A stretch of DNA of 64,000 nt from Sacculina carcini (Eukaryota > Arthropoda > Thecostraca > Sacculinidae). A program made the translations under genes and the position numbers. The notes under the pieces were generated by a model that had not been told where the DNA came from, did no database searches, and was given only the letters and a program-made list of their open reading frames with translations. Positions 33,162-44,616 of the stretch are shown one piece after another. Location: assembly GCA_916048095.2 (NCBI GenBank), contig OU696575.1:4001501-4065500 (forward strand). The letters are read 5' to 3'. Within the stretch, counting starts at the first letter, position 1, and every line of letters starts with the position of its first letter.

Positions 33162-33522
33162 TGTGGTTTTGCCGTGTAGACGCTTTGTTTATATGACTAT
33201 TTTTGTTTATGTATAGAGTGATGAAGAGACACGTTGTTTGTGTATATTGTCGTTAGATGGCGTTACCAGTGTGTTAGCTGATTATATGTATGTGATCAAT
33301 GGGCGGGGCTTAGAGGTGCGAGGAGAAGTAATGGGGCAGTGCGGTGGTGGAGTGTGTGGCGTGAGCGTGGAGCGGTTATTGTTGCGAGCGTGGAGCGGTT
33401 TGAGCTGTTGAATTGTGAGAATTTGCAGGTGACGTTTTTATTGCATTTATTGTTTGTTTTCAATCTCATCGCATTGTTCAACCTCATTCGTATTCGGTCA
33501 TCTAATACATCTCAAAACCACA
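33162..33522 (+). repeat. 5' LTR of element E
   Basis: 361 bp, TGTGGTTTTGCCGTG...AAAACCACA. It is similar to the 3' LTR with several substitutions and a small indel near 33280, indicating an older insertion than element D. Confidence 0.93.
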
Positions 33523-33534
33523 AGCTAACCGGCC
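33523..33534 (+). promoter_or_regulatory. Putative unusual primer-binding site of element E
   Basis: AGCTAACCGGCC lies immediately after the 5' LTR. Its reverse complement GGCCGGTTAGCT equals the first 12 nt of animal tRNA-Ile(AAU) as I recall it. This suggests priming by a 5' tRNA fragment rather than a tRNA 3' end. Only 3 nt separate it from the gag ATG. Confidence 0.5.
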
Positions 33535-33537
33535 AAA

Positions 33538-34278
33538 ATGCCAAAAATATCTCACGATATGATCAGGGCGTTTGCCGGCGATGGAGACGTTGTGGCGTGG
33601 TTGAAGAAAGCAACGTTGGTAGCAAAGCTGCAAGCTGTATCTGACCTAGCCAGTTTCATTCCGCTGTATCTTGAGGGGGATGCGTTAGCGCTATATTTAG
33701 AGCTGTCTGAAGAGGCCCAGGACAATGCTGATCAGATTCAGCAAATGCTGATTGGAGCATTCACGGATGATGCGTTCACGGCGCATAGAAAGTTGTGTGA
33801 GAAAAGATGGAGTGGTGAATCTGTTGATGTATATGCCAATGAGATCAGAAGGTTGGCTGGACTGGCCAGTTTCGATAATGCAGGTGTTGAGCATGCAACG
33901 AGACTTGCGTTTGTGAATTGATTTCCTGCCGACATCAGAGTCACGCTTCAGCGTTTACCAAATGTTCTAAAGATGACGACCAGCGAGCTGATTGCCCATG
34001 CCCGTGTGTTGGCTGCAAATAGAGCCGTGAATGTGGTGGCCTCCGGTGAAGCGGTCAGTGGGAGCAGGGAATCACAGCTGCGAGATAATGCTGATCCGCG
34101 AAGATTCACCGGACGATGCTTCGTGTTCGGAGGGCCTCACATGGCACGCTACTGTAGCAAACGTAAACCAATCGTGTGTTATCGGTGCGGAAAAGACGGA
34201 CACAATTCATTTGAATGCAAGTCGGAAAACTTGAGTGGGGTGGCTTGTGCGCCAGCAGTCACTCCAATGAGCCAATAA
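33538..34278 (+). pseudogene. Gag of element E
   Basis: ATG 33538 begins a Gag with a helical capsid region. A single in-frame TGA at 33919-33921 interrupts it; the same frame continues to TAA 34276-34278. Two knuckles lie at the C-terminus: CFVFGGPHMARYC (second Cys replaced) and CYRCGKDGHNSFEC (intact CX2CX4HX4C). Apart from the one stop the gene is whole. Confidence 0.85.
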
Positions 34279-37153
34279 TGGCGCAATTGTCAGGTCTGCC
34301 AATTATTGACGTAACGATAGATGAGATGAGATGAAGGCGAAGGCATTTATTGATACTGGTTGTTCAGCTGTGGTCGTAAAAACGAGCTTTGTAAAATATA
34401 TTGACGGTGAATGTGTGATGCTCGCGTTCGATGGTAGACAAGTGCAGTGTAGAGGTGAAGCGTGGATTACAGTGGGAGTACAGAATGAGTATGTGAAAGT
34501 GAAGGCCATAGTGGTTGATGAGCTTGTTAGCAACATTGATATTGTGGTTGGAATGGATTTGATCAATCATTCGGGTGGAGTGACTGTGAGTGAGAAATCT
34601 GTTCGATTCGGACAACAGTCATGTTGTGCAATGGGGATGAAGTTTGACAGCGTGCCAGTACCAAATGTGCGTGAGAAAAACAGTAGAATTGATGTTCCGC
34701 GAAATCTGAGCATCGAGGATCCAGATTTTCGCGCGTCGTTTGATGGTGAAAGGTGGGAAATCGAATGGTTAACGAAATTGCAGAATCCGATACTAACAAA
34801 GAAAATTAGTTGTTACTAGAGGACACTTGATGATGCTGTGAGGGAAGAATTTGATGCCGAGGTGCGTAGGTGGGTTGACGAGAAGATTTTGGTGCCTTGG
34901 ACGGGTAAGCAAGATGTGAGTGTATTGCCATTGCTAGCGGTCGTGCAACCTACCAAGAACAAAGTTAGGCCAGTATTGGACTTCCGCGAGCTTAACTCTT
35001 TTTTGCACAGTCACACTGGAGATGATTTTATTGATGTATGCGGGGAAAAGTTGAGAGAATGGAGACGTATTGAAGGACCAGTATCGATCGTGGATTTGAA
35101 GGCTGCGTACCTCCAGGTTCACGTAGCAGAAAAATTGTGGAAACACCAATTAGTGAAATATGATGGAAATATATACTGTCTGACTAGAATGGGGTTTGGG
35201 CTGTGGTCTGCGCCTAAAGCCATGACCCGAATTGTGCGTACGGTCCTACAGCAAGCGTCACTGGTTGAAGAAGGAACGGATTCGTACATAGACGATATCG
35301 TTGTGCGAGAGTCGATAGTGTCAGGTGCAGCGGTAGTTGACCATCTAGCCAAGTATGGGCTGAAAGCCAAAGAACCGGTGCCGATTGAGCAGGGTGCTGT
35401 TCTTGGGTTGCAACTGCAAAAGAGCGAGCAGGGGCATTTGGTGTACCGCAGAGGGAACGTAGTACCTGCCGTACAGGACGATATGACGAAACGCCAATTG
35501 TTCTCACTTTGTGGCAAGTTGATCGGCCACTACCCCGTCGCCGGATGGCTGAGGCTCGCTTGCAGCTACCTCAAGCGTCATGCTGATTGTGTCGAGTGGG
35601 ATGATGTTGTAGGGGATAACGTGCTGCGTATGACAAAAGATATGGTTGAGAGGGTGATAGCGAATGACCCAGTTGGGGGAACATGGCATGTTCGAAAAAC
35701 GAAATGACGGTATTGTATGGTGTGACGCCAGCATGCTTGCCATTGGTGCAGCGATAGAAATTGACGGAAATATTGTCGAGGACGCATCGTGGCAGAGGAA
35801 GAAGGAAGATGTGCATCACATCAATGTTGCAGAATTAGAAGCTGTGTTGAAAGGAGTGAATCTGGCAGTGAAATGGAAGCTGGAGGAAATTGAGATTCGG
35901 ACAGATTCCGCTACATTAGCTGGATGGGTCGTATACTGTTGACTAAAGAAAGAAGAGTTAAGACCAAGGGTGCAGCCGAAATCCTCGTGAAACGACGGTT
36001 AGGTATACTGAGTGGCTTGATTTCGGAGCTGGGATTGAGAGTTAGTGTGACCAGTGTTCCAACGACAGCAAATGAAGCGGATATACTAACTCGCGTTAAA
36101 AAGCAGTGGCTAGGATTGCCGGCGGTGCAGTCGAGAAATACGTCGCGCTGTCCTGAAGCTAACGTGAATGTGTGCATGACATCTGTGAACGACGTGAGAG
36201 AAATGCACAACATGCATCACATGGGAGTTGAGCGCACATTATTCTTGGCACGACAGGTGGATCCCACTGTATCTCGAGAAGTTGTTCGGCGGGTTGTGCG
36301 AGGGTGTCAGCGATGTCAATCGATCGACCCAGCACCCGCGGTTCATACACCAGGCCATCTGAACCTAAGTGAGCCTTGGCGAAGATTGGCAATTGATGTG
36401 ACACACTATCGCGGCCGTGAATATTTGTCTATGGTGGATTGCGGTCCTGGCAGGTTCGCAGTCTGGCGCGAACTTCGTAATGACACAGCTGAACAGGTTT
36501 GCAAGAATATTGATGAAGTGTTTCGTGAGAGAGGACCTGTATGTGAATTAATCATGGACAATAGCAGTGTGTTTCGGTCTCAACAAATGCAGCAGCTGAT
36601 GAGGCGGCGGAAAATCATGCCATTTTATCGCGCTGCATACCGCCCAAGCGGCAATGGTATCGTCGAGCGCCATCACCGCACCATAAAAGCGCTTGCTGAG
36701 AGAGCACAGGTACCACCAGCAACGGCCGTGTTTTGGTACAATGTGTCACCCAGAGTTGGTGTGGAGCCCACGTCTATTCCTCATCGTAAAGTGCATAACT
36801 ATGAGTGGCGGCATCCATGCATAGAGACTACATCAGAGAGCAACCAAGAGAGATGTTCGTTGGAAATTGGTAAAGAAGTCTGAGTGAAGCCGGCGGACGG
36901 ACGGTGCACTTCACAATGGAACAGGGGTACCGTGACTGGTGTTCATTCGCGGAATAATGTGTCGGTTGATGGTATTCCACGTCATTTTTTGGATATACGT
37001 CCTGTTGTTGTTGAGTCGATCGGCGAAACTGAAGACGAAGATCAAAGTGTCGGAGGTGAACAGGCTGACTATTTGCCGGGAAGTGATCGACTTCCTCGTC
37101 GGTCCGGAAGAGAAAGGCGGGCTCCTGAGTGGATGAGCGACTACACGGCGTAG
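34278..37153 (+). pseudogene. Pol of element E
   Basis: ATG 34278-34280 overlaps the gag stop (TAATG). A 5-bp microduplication near 34321 shifts frame before the protease (FIDTGCSAVVV). RT runs from about 34820 after a TAG at 34817-34819 to 35705. RNase H at 35710-35930 (IVWCDASMLAIGAA, INVAELEAVLKG, IRTDSATLAG) is in another frame, and integrase at 35924-36883 (CQRCQSIDP, LAIDVTHYRG, IMDNSSVF, RPSGNGIVERHH) in a third. A TGA at 36881-36883 precedes the tail ending RRSGRERRAPEWM. There are at least five lesions in all. Confidence 0.85.
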
Positions 37154-37175
37154 TGATCTTTAGATCAAGGGGAGG

Positions 37176-37533
37176 TGTGGTTTTGCCGTGTAGAGGCTTT
37201 GTTTATATGACTATTTGTGTTTATGTATAGAGTGATGAGGAGACACGTTGTTTGTGTATATTGTCGTTAGATGGCGTTACCAGTGTGCTGATTATATGTA
37301 TGTGATCAATGGGCGTGGGCTTAGAGGTGCGAGGAGAAGTAATGGGTCAGTACGGTGGTGGAGTGTGTGGTGTGAGTGTGGAGCGGTTATTGTTGCGAGC
37401 GTGGAGCGGTTTGAGCTGTTGAATTGTGAGAATTTGCAGGTGACGTTTTTATTGCATTTATTGTTTGTTTTCAATCTCATCGCATTGTTCAACCTCATTC
37501 GTATTCGGTCATCTAATACATCTCAAAACCACA
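37176..37533 (+). repeat. 3' LTR of element E
   Basis: 358 bp and preceded by GATCAAGGGGAGG. It ends CCACA at 37533. Confidence 0.93.
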
Positions 37534-37903
37534 GTCTTCAAGTCCCAAACACAAACGAATGACGCTCATGCATATGACATTATTTGTATTTTGTATTTGT
37601 ATTTCGAAACGACACAGTCAACACATAATAACACCAAACAACATATTTGCATGTGTCGGGGGAAGCCATAAAGGCTTATATCCCTTGAAAAAAGCAAGAA
37701 CAAATAAAATAAAAGAAGAAAATGAAAAAACATATATATATATATACAGTTTAGTTCAGTTATAAATGTACAGTGGCAAGTAATAGACGCTTTGCTTGCT
37801 GTACCTTAAATTTACAGTTCAGCAAGAGCTCAGTTTCATAATGAGATCATAAGAAGATCGGCAATCTCCACCAGGCAATTGAGTCAACATGGGGCTTTGA
37901 TAT

Positions 37904-38596
37904 TTACTTTGGTTTTAAGAGAATGGTGTTGAATAGGCATGTTGTAAATTTTTTCATAGACGTCATGTCACTCAGAATTATTTCCTTGTTCTTCACCCAT
38001 TCATTCCACAGCTTCAAACCGTTTATGGTCAAAACTTGATTTCTGACGTATGTACTCCTGTGTTGAACTAGGAACAGGTCGGGACGACGAGGATTTGTTT
38101 CAAAACAAATCTGTAAATTTTCGTGCAATTTTTTATAAAAAACGTTGTACATTAATTTACATGTTTTCAAGTGTATAAAACCTGAAATATTCAATATTTT
38201 TCCTCTGGTGAAAAGCGGTTTGGATGGTGTGTTTCGTGGTAAATTGTATATGATTCTAACAATTCGTTTTTGCAAGACCTCTAATCTTTTCATGTATGAT
38301 TTGCATGTGTGGCCCCATATTTCGCAGGCATATTCAAGATAGGGTTCAAGATAGGGTTTAACCAGGGCGTTGTAAAGCATTAAACTTTCTTCTCTTTGAA
38401 GTAAATGTCTCGCTTTACCAAGAATGAATGCAGCTTTTGATACTTTTCTTGCTGTGCAATTGATGTGATCTTTCCAGCATATCTTGCTATCGAGTGTCAC
38501 GCCAAACAAATGTATTGTTTCGACTCTAGATATGCTGGTATTATTGATAATAATTTCGCCGTCCGGATCAACATTGAGACTTGGAGACGATAACAA
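37904..38596 (-). pseudogene. LINE RT thumb and C-terminal region (CR1-like)
   Basis: Contains HLFGVTLDSKICWKDHI (thumb) and YACEIWGHTCKSYMKRLEVLQKRIVRII, typical of CR1-group ORF2. Open for 230 codons; the inverted segment lies immediately upstream. Confidence 0.82.
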
Positions 38597-38665
38597 GACA
38601 AATTTGGTTTTTTCGGTGTTTAACGACAGTTTGTTTTGTATATGCCAGTCATTTAGAGCCCTTAA

Positions 38666-38809
38666 GTGTTGTTTCTTCTGTATGTAAACGACATGTTTAA
38701 AGCAGTTAGCTCCGGTAAGCTAGTAGTGTTTGCCGACGATACCAACTTATTTTGCTCTGGCGCTACGGTGAAAGAAGCCTTTTAAACTGCAAATAGTGAA
38801 TTAAGGGCT
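38666..38809 (+). pseudogene. Inverted RT catalytic segment
   Basis: The plus strand encodes LFLLYVNDMFKAV and LVVFADDTNLFCSG (FADD box), ending SELRA. This is exactly the part missing from the surrounding minus-strand RT, which stops at LFLLYVK (38865) and resumes at LRALNDWH (38665). Confidence 0.85.
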
Positions 38810-38862
38810 TAGGTTAGGTTAGGTTAGGTTGGTTAGGTTGGTTAGGTTAGGTTAGGTTAGGT
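38809..38862 (+). repeat. Interstitial (TTAGG)n telomere-like repeat
   Basis: Nine TTAGG units and two TTGG variants at the breakpoint of the inverted LINE segment. TTAGG is the ancestral arthropod telomere unit. Confidence 0.9.
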
Positions 38863-39879
38863 TTTTTACATATAGAAGAAACAACGTTGGCCCCAGAATA
38901 GGTCCTTGTGGTACTCCGTATTTTACTGTTTCTTTTTCGGAATATACGTTGTTTAATGAGACTATTTGGGATCTATCGCACAGGTAATCTCTAAATAGTG
39001 AAAGTGAAATGCCTCTTATGCCGTACATAGTTAATTTATTCAGCAGGATAGTATGGTCTAAAGTACAATGGAATCACCTTGGCAATTTTCATTCGTGATG
39101 GAAACTTACCTGATGAGAGTGATAGGTCGAAAATATACTCTAACGGATGAATTATGAATGTACTTGCTAATTTGATCATCTGCATATTGAGACCGGATAT
39201 ATCAAACGAACATTTGTTTTTAAAAAATTGATTATACGAGAAATTTCAAAGGCGTTAGTTGATCGCATGAAAAAAGACTTACTAAAATTCGATGATGTTT
39301 TGTTTTTAACACAGGAATTTTGAATGGATGAGTTTTCAATTTGTTTGGCCAAGTTGGATTCAATGTTTGCAAAGTAACTGTTCAGTGTATTGCATATACC
39401 ATATGTGTTTGTGATCTTTGTATTATTGAATGCAATTTCCCGTGGAATGACCCTACCCTTGGGTTTTCTTCGAATTGCTTCGTTCAAAATCATCCAAGTT
39501 CCTCTGATGTTATTTTTATTCTCGTTCAGTAAATTCCTATAGTAATGTCTTTTTTGCATCCTTAATAAATTATTGAGCTTATTTCTGTAGTTTTTGTAAA
39601 TGATTTCACTCTCCGGTGTTTTATCCCTTTGATATTTTTACATGAGGTATTTTTTTGTAAACATGATATTACCAAACCTTTTGTCAGCCAACTCTTCTTT
39701 TTACGACGGTGAGCGTTTTTCATTTTGTATGGAAAATGTTCATCGACAAGTGTGACAAATATTTCAAGAAAATTATTAAAACTAGATTCTGCATCATTTG
39801 TGTAAATAACATCCCAGCTGAGCTCCTGGAGGTCATTAACAAAATTGATCTTGGCCGAGTCCGCTATTTGTCTTGAGTA

Positions 39880-40410
39880 CTACGAGTCTTCACCCTCAGG
39901 TGTCTTGTTTTTGCATGTTGTTATTGCGAACACTGGCAGGTGATCACTGATGTCACATATAATATTACCACTGTGTATTTGGATGTTGATATCATTGGTG
40001 AAAATGTTATCTATCAGAGTAGTTGACCTTTTGTCTATACGTGTTGGGACATTGATCAGCGGTCTGAAACCGTGACTATAGACGGTATCTAGTATTTTTC
40101 CTGTTTGCTGCAATTCTGTCAGTAACATATTGCTATTGAAATCACCCATGACAAACCTAGTTCTATTGTTGTTAATGTCCAACAGATTGCTGAGATGATC
40201 CACAAATACGTCAACTGATGAATTCGGAGATTTGTAAATACATGAAAATAACATTTGATTGTTGTTGAGCGTGACTTCCACTGTTATTATTTCACATACG
40301 TCTTCAACTACATTGGATTTAGCGATAATTTTGGAAGGTTTCAAGCTAGACCTGACGTAAAGAAGAACACCGCCACCTCTTTTGTGCTCACGTGATGTAC
40401 ATACCATCAT
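39880..40410 (-). pseudogene. LINE endonuclease (CR1-like)
   Basis: APE-type endonuclease with KRGGGVLLYVR, CIYKSPNSS, VMGDFNSN (catalytic Asp/Asn) and ISDHLPV (terminal SDH). The upstream N-terminal part (YTELNI-type motif) is in disturbed frames near 40430-40560. Confidence 0.8.
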
Positions 40411-40830
40411 AATTATCCAGTTTGAAGTAGTCCATGCTCAAACCTTGGTTGAACCACGTTTCTGAGATTCCTATGACATCAAATTTGTGCTCTATAATCT
40501 CTAAGGTAGTGGTCAATTCGCATACATTTTTCTTTAATTAAAGAGAATTTAGAAGAATTAAATTCCGCTTCTGTGTACTCATCACATTTCGTTTGCATTT
40601 TATTGAAAAACTCTTCCTGGTGGAGAAAGGGCTGATCATCTTTTACACCGATCATATCCTGAGCTATGTACAGGGTGAAGTTAACATTGGTACATCATGA
40701 AAAACAATTAAATGTTTAATATATTAATTATTTGAATAACAATACGCCACATATATTTGTCTGTTGAACGCGTGTCATGTGCCGTATTTCATGGAACATT
40801 AACCTTTGTTTACCTTAACCTTTTTTGCAG

Positions 40831-41039
40831 CGATTCGCGAGGATCGTACTCGCGGCGGCCGTTCTACGTATCAGTGCACGTTTCCAATGTTGTCGCCACT
40901 TGCACCGGCCCACTCACCTACTCCTGGCAGCAGCCCTCTCTTGCATGGCTCAGACGCGGCTGGTCGACCGCCACCTGACATCAAGCAAGAACCGATCAAC
41001 GTTGATAGTTACAGACCCGCAACACCACCTCTGCTCAGG
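40831..41039 (+). CDS. Hr39: Hr39-like receptor, exon B (FTZ-F1 box, hinge)
   Basis: Preceded by the acceptor TTTTTTGCAG. The split codon G|CG continues the DNA-binding domain with AIREDRTRGGRSTYQC, the FTZ-F1 box that gives NR5 receptors contact with bases 5' of the half site. The hinge carries DIKQEP, a psi-K-x-E SUMO acceptor consensus comparable to the sumoylated hinge of NR5A proteins. The exon ends at AGG before GTCGGT; this is the only nearby donor that keeps frame with exon C (phase 0). Residues 281-350. Confidence 0.9.
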
Positions 41040-41612
41040 GTCGGTTTGTGAGACGTATGCTTATGTTTCTGATCAGGCGGTGGTTTTTGCTTTTATTTCT
41101 TGCTTGCCTGACAAAGGTGTAACAAGTGTCCTGTAATGTGTTACATCTACACAATATGTCTGCACACGCTCCTTTGTGGTTCGCTTCTTTTATCTAATTG
41201 AATTCAAATATAATTCAAATTAAATTATTTTTCAAATGTAATTGGACAGATGATTCGTTAACTATTATCATTTAATTGTAAACTGCTACACAACGCAACG
41301 TTCATAGAACACAATTGCTCAGAAAAGTCCAATAGATGGCAGAAGCAGATATGAATAAGTTGAGGATGGTGTGAACCATTAAATATTAAAGCAGTTCAAA
41401 AACAATGCACTTTAAAGGCGGATAATACTTCTGACTCAATATATCTTCTATTTACAAGTGAGCGCACACACACGCTCATAAATTTATACGTACACATGCG
41501 CGGATAGTACTTTTTTATTTATCGTAAATCACAAATCTAGTATCACTTGAGTGCTTAGATTGTATGCCGTGTGTAAGCGTTCCTTTGTTGACTATTGTAC
41601 ATTGCTCTGCAG

Positions 41613-41819
41613 GAGATACGCGACGTCGAGTATTTGTGGCACCGAGGCACTACAGCCTGTCACACTATTCACGACCACACGCTTACTAACAGTACACAGT
41701 TTACGGCCCATTCAACCGAAGTCGTTGCCGACTATACGGCTCTCTGCAATCTGGCTGATCACAAGCTCTACAAAATTGTCAAGTGGTGCAAAAGTTTGCC
41801 CGTGTTTCGCAGCATTCAC
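41613..41819 (+). CDS. Hr39: Hr39-like receptor, exon C (start of LBD)
   Basis: Acceptor GCTCTGCAG, 69 codons, phase 0 at both ends, donor GTACGT. It starts EIRDVEYLW, as in insect Hr39 just before the ligand-binding domain, and contains the helix 3 segment [17 protein letters not shown]. Residues 351-419. Confidence 0.9.
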
Positions 41820-41951
41820 GTACGTGTGTTGTGCCAAACGTATCCAAAATGTCTAATTCAAACAAAGACGTATTTTCCGTGTATTTAACTACTCATTTCC
41901 ATTGGGTACTCAGGATAGGCTTGACCTCATTGTAAAAAAGAGTAACGTATC

Positions 41952-43421
41952 TGTAGCAGAAATAAACCTAAAATATATTTAGAAAGGCGCGCGTGGGCAT
42001 CAATGCCCCACGCGCGCCTACAAGAGGTCGTCACACCACCACACTTCCAACACGACTTCTAGCTCACACCGTGTCACACCGGAGCACACACGGACACACA
42101 TACACACGCACAGTCCTCACCCGCTGCAACAACCAATCAGCGGCGAGCCGGTCACTCGCTCGCCGCTGCGTGGCATGCACACTTCACTAAACGCATACAC
42201 ACACACACCGAAACAACTAGACACACTCGCTCACACACTCTCGCGCGCAATATACAATTCAACTATACACGATCACACATAGACACGCTAACACGTTCAC
42301 GCACTCACAATCTTTCACACACACACTCTCTCTCTCTCACTACACACGATTACACCACACCTCCACCTGTTTTTAAAGAAACATAAATCAACAAAAAAAT
42401 CGCGAACCAAGCAAACCAGGAAAAATATACCAATACACAAAATCTAATTGGACGACGGCCTCCACCAGATGCACACACCTTGGCTGCGGCGAAACACAAC
42501 ACGTCAGGCCCCAGCGTCCACCACGCTCCCGCCTCCGCCCGTGCTCTTCAGTGCTCCACCGCAGCCTGCCGTTCTCTTCATCGCCGGCTGCCGCGACAGG
42601 GCATAACACCACGACCCCAGCATTTACCATGCTCCTGTCGACACCCGTGATCTTCAGCACCCTGCCGCAGACAGCCTTGACGTCGCCGCTCACACAGGCC
42701 ACGCCGTCGCCGTCGATCCTTTCCTCCTCCGGCCTCAGCAGCACCTTTCTTTCGCCTGCCCTCCAGCACCAGCAGCCTCCGCAAGCAAACTGCCAGCTGC
42801 CCGGCGACGAGTCCACCACCAGTGCAGGTGGGACGACGAGCAACCCTCGGCCGCAGCTCCCCCGCTGCCTCCTGCCGGCACCATGCTCTCTTGTCGTCCC
42901 CCTGCACATCAACCTGACACGCTGCCGAGCAACTCCACATTTTCCAAGCCAATGATAATACTGGAGGGCACTATCTCCGCTGCTGAAGCCGGGTCGCAGA
43001 CAAACAATACTTCCAAAACATAAAGGCCGAAATAGCTTGTAGCAGAAATAAAACTAAAATATATTCAGACAGGCGCGCGTGGGCATCAATGTCCCACACG
43101 CGCTTACAAGAGGTCGTCACACCACCACACTTCGAACACGACTTCTAGCTCACACCGTGTCACACGGGAGCACACACGGACACACATACACACGCATACA
43201 CCAATCAGCGGCGAGCCGGTCACTCGCTCGCCGCTGCGGGGCATGCACACTTCACTAAACGCATACACACACACACCGAAACAACTAGACATACTCGCTC
43301 ACACACTCTCGCACACAATATACAATTCAACTATACACGATCACACATAGACACTCTAACACGTTCACGCACTCACAATCTTTCACACACACACTCTCTC
43401 ACTACACACGATTACACCACA
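41952..43421 (-). mobile_element. Miniature LTR element (TRIM-like)
   Basis: LTRs 41952-42359 (408 bp) and 43038-43421 (384 bp), TGTAGC...CCACA, flanked by a perfect 5-bp duplication GTATC (41947-41951 and 43422-43426). The 678-bp interior has open frames on both strands but no gag or pol motif. A purine-rich CAGGTGGAGG on the minus strand beside the left LTR suggests minus orientation. Each LTR has a long CA-rich stretch. It lies in the Hr39 intron between exons C and D. Confidence 0.85.
41981..42018. repeat. GC-rich hairpin at LTR edge
   Basis: GGCGCGCGTGGGCA and TGCCCCACGCGCGCC form a stem with a short TCAA loop and one unpaired base, 30 bp inside the left LTR. The right LTR retains a weaker version near 43072-43105. 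Confidence 0.8.
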
Positions 43422-44616
43422 GTATCAAATGAATAAAACTGAAATATTGAAGATATCGGAGTTGCTGCAGGTCGACTATGGGCATGTTCGCCCTTATGGC
43501 TAACCATGAGGTAGACCATGAGGGAACTAGCCCGAGGCTCAGTGTAAAATTTCTTTCTACGATATATTTATATAATATGTTTCGGCAATTTTGTTTTGTT
43601 TTTGGATATACGTTAAAATCGTTCAATGCTTGCGCGGTTACTTTTTCATTGACCTGGCTTAGTGTCAAATTAATTTAAAATGTCCGAACCGATACTGTCG
43701 GAACCGCTTAATGTCATACCCTCGGGACCTGAAAAAAAGTATGACATTAACCGAATTCAACCTTTTTGGCCATTTTTCGCCTCCATACTTAGTATTAGTA
43801 TTTATACATACTCCATACTTAGTACATTTTTCACCTCCATACTTTTACAAGTATCAGAAATGAAAAAAATGCACAGTACACCAGTCATTGCTTCATGAAG
43901 AAATATCATTTCGCTCAATAGAACTGTGCCGTCTCGTCTACATTGAAAATGTCTCTGGGCGCATAGCCGACCAGCTCCTTGGACAGCACGCTTGTCATCC
44001 ATTCCATTGCCTCCACCACATCAGCCGCCGCTTTCTCCCCTTGCGCCTTCATGAATCTAACGTTTTCCCGCTGATTTAGCCGGCCGAGCCAGCCAATTGA
44101 CGGTTAAAATGCCACATTCATCTCAAACGCCAATTTCTGGGCCTTTTCCATCATAAGAGGCCATTCACGGGCGCACTTTTGGCGCGTATCTGGTGGAACC
44201 ACATGAGCACCGCCGCATCCACCTCTGCAATATTGTTCAATCTCTTGCGTTTCCGACTCAGATTGATGCTGGTCACCGCAATGTATCGAACTTCTTTCTC
44301 TTTCTTCCTGATTTTTTAGATTGCTCCCTGATTGTAGCCGAGGTCCTTTGCAATGGGCGTTTGTTTCTAGCCAGCCTTGAGCTGGTCCAGGGTTTGAAAT
44401 TTATCCTGCAGCGTGAACTCAGTATGCTTTAGCCATCACTGCTACAACAATCACTACGCGCAAAGAATGCATATGATGTTGATTGAATGGGCAAACACAA
44501 CCACATGGACTGGCTGACCACAAGGGTATGCCAATTACCGATTTTATTTGTATAGACAAATGTAACACGGGATTACAAAAAGTGTGACATTACACGAACT
44601 ATGACATTAACCGGTA

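Larger units (their letters stand above)
33162..37533 (+). mobile_element. Divergent LTR retrotransposon E
   Basis: 4,372 bp with LTRs at 33162-33522 and 37176-37533 (both TGTGG...CCACA). A polypurine tract AAGGGGAGG abuts the 3' LTR. Flanks GTGTT/GTCTT are a 5-bp duplication with one mismatch. Gag, protease, RT, RNase H and integrase follow in Ty3/Gypsy order, but the RT is of a divergent type (VRPVLDFRELN, DLKAAYLQVHV, MGFGLWSAPKAM, SYIDDIVV). The sequence after the 5' LTR is not a normal TGG-type PBS. Confidence 0.88.
37582..40650 (-). mobile_element. CR1-like LINE with internal inversion
   Basis: Minus-strand LINE: endonuclease (40410-39880), RT start (39559-39176), RT middle (about 39180-38865, GVPQGPILGPTLFLLYV), RT thumb and C-terminal region (38665-37904), then a 3' UTR ending in ATACAAAATACAAATA repeats near 37582. 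The RT block holding the catalytic motif is inverted (38666-38809). A related 3' end lies at 62017-62223 and 63238-63385. Confidence 0.82.
7915..40830 (+). other. Hr39: Hr39 intron 1 (32.9 kb, retroelement-filled)
   Basis: Bounded by donor GTCAGT at 7915 and acceptor TTTTTTGCAG ending 40830. It splits the codon just after the second zinc finger. Nearly all of it is annotated below as transposable-element sequence on both strands. The stretch 7921-8590 holds no recognisable element or gene. Confidence 0.85.

Noticed and set aside
38809..38862. True chromosome end
   Set aside because: The TTAGG tract is short, variant and embedded in a LINE with genes on both sides, so it is interstitial.
41040..41052. 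Later splice donors GTTTGT (41044) and GTGAGA (41048) for Hr39 exon B
   Set aside because: Only the donor at 41040 keeps phase 0 for joining to exon C.
42388..42955. Long frames on both strands inside the miniature LTR element
   Set aside because: Low-complexity, GC-rich composition opens several frames at once; no gag, protease or RT motif in any.
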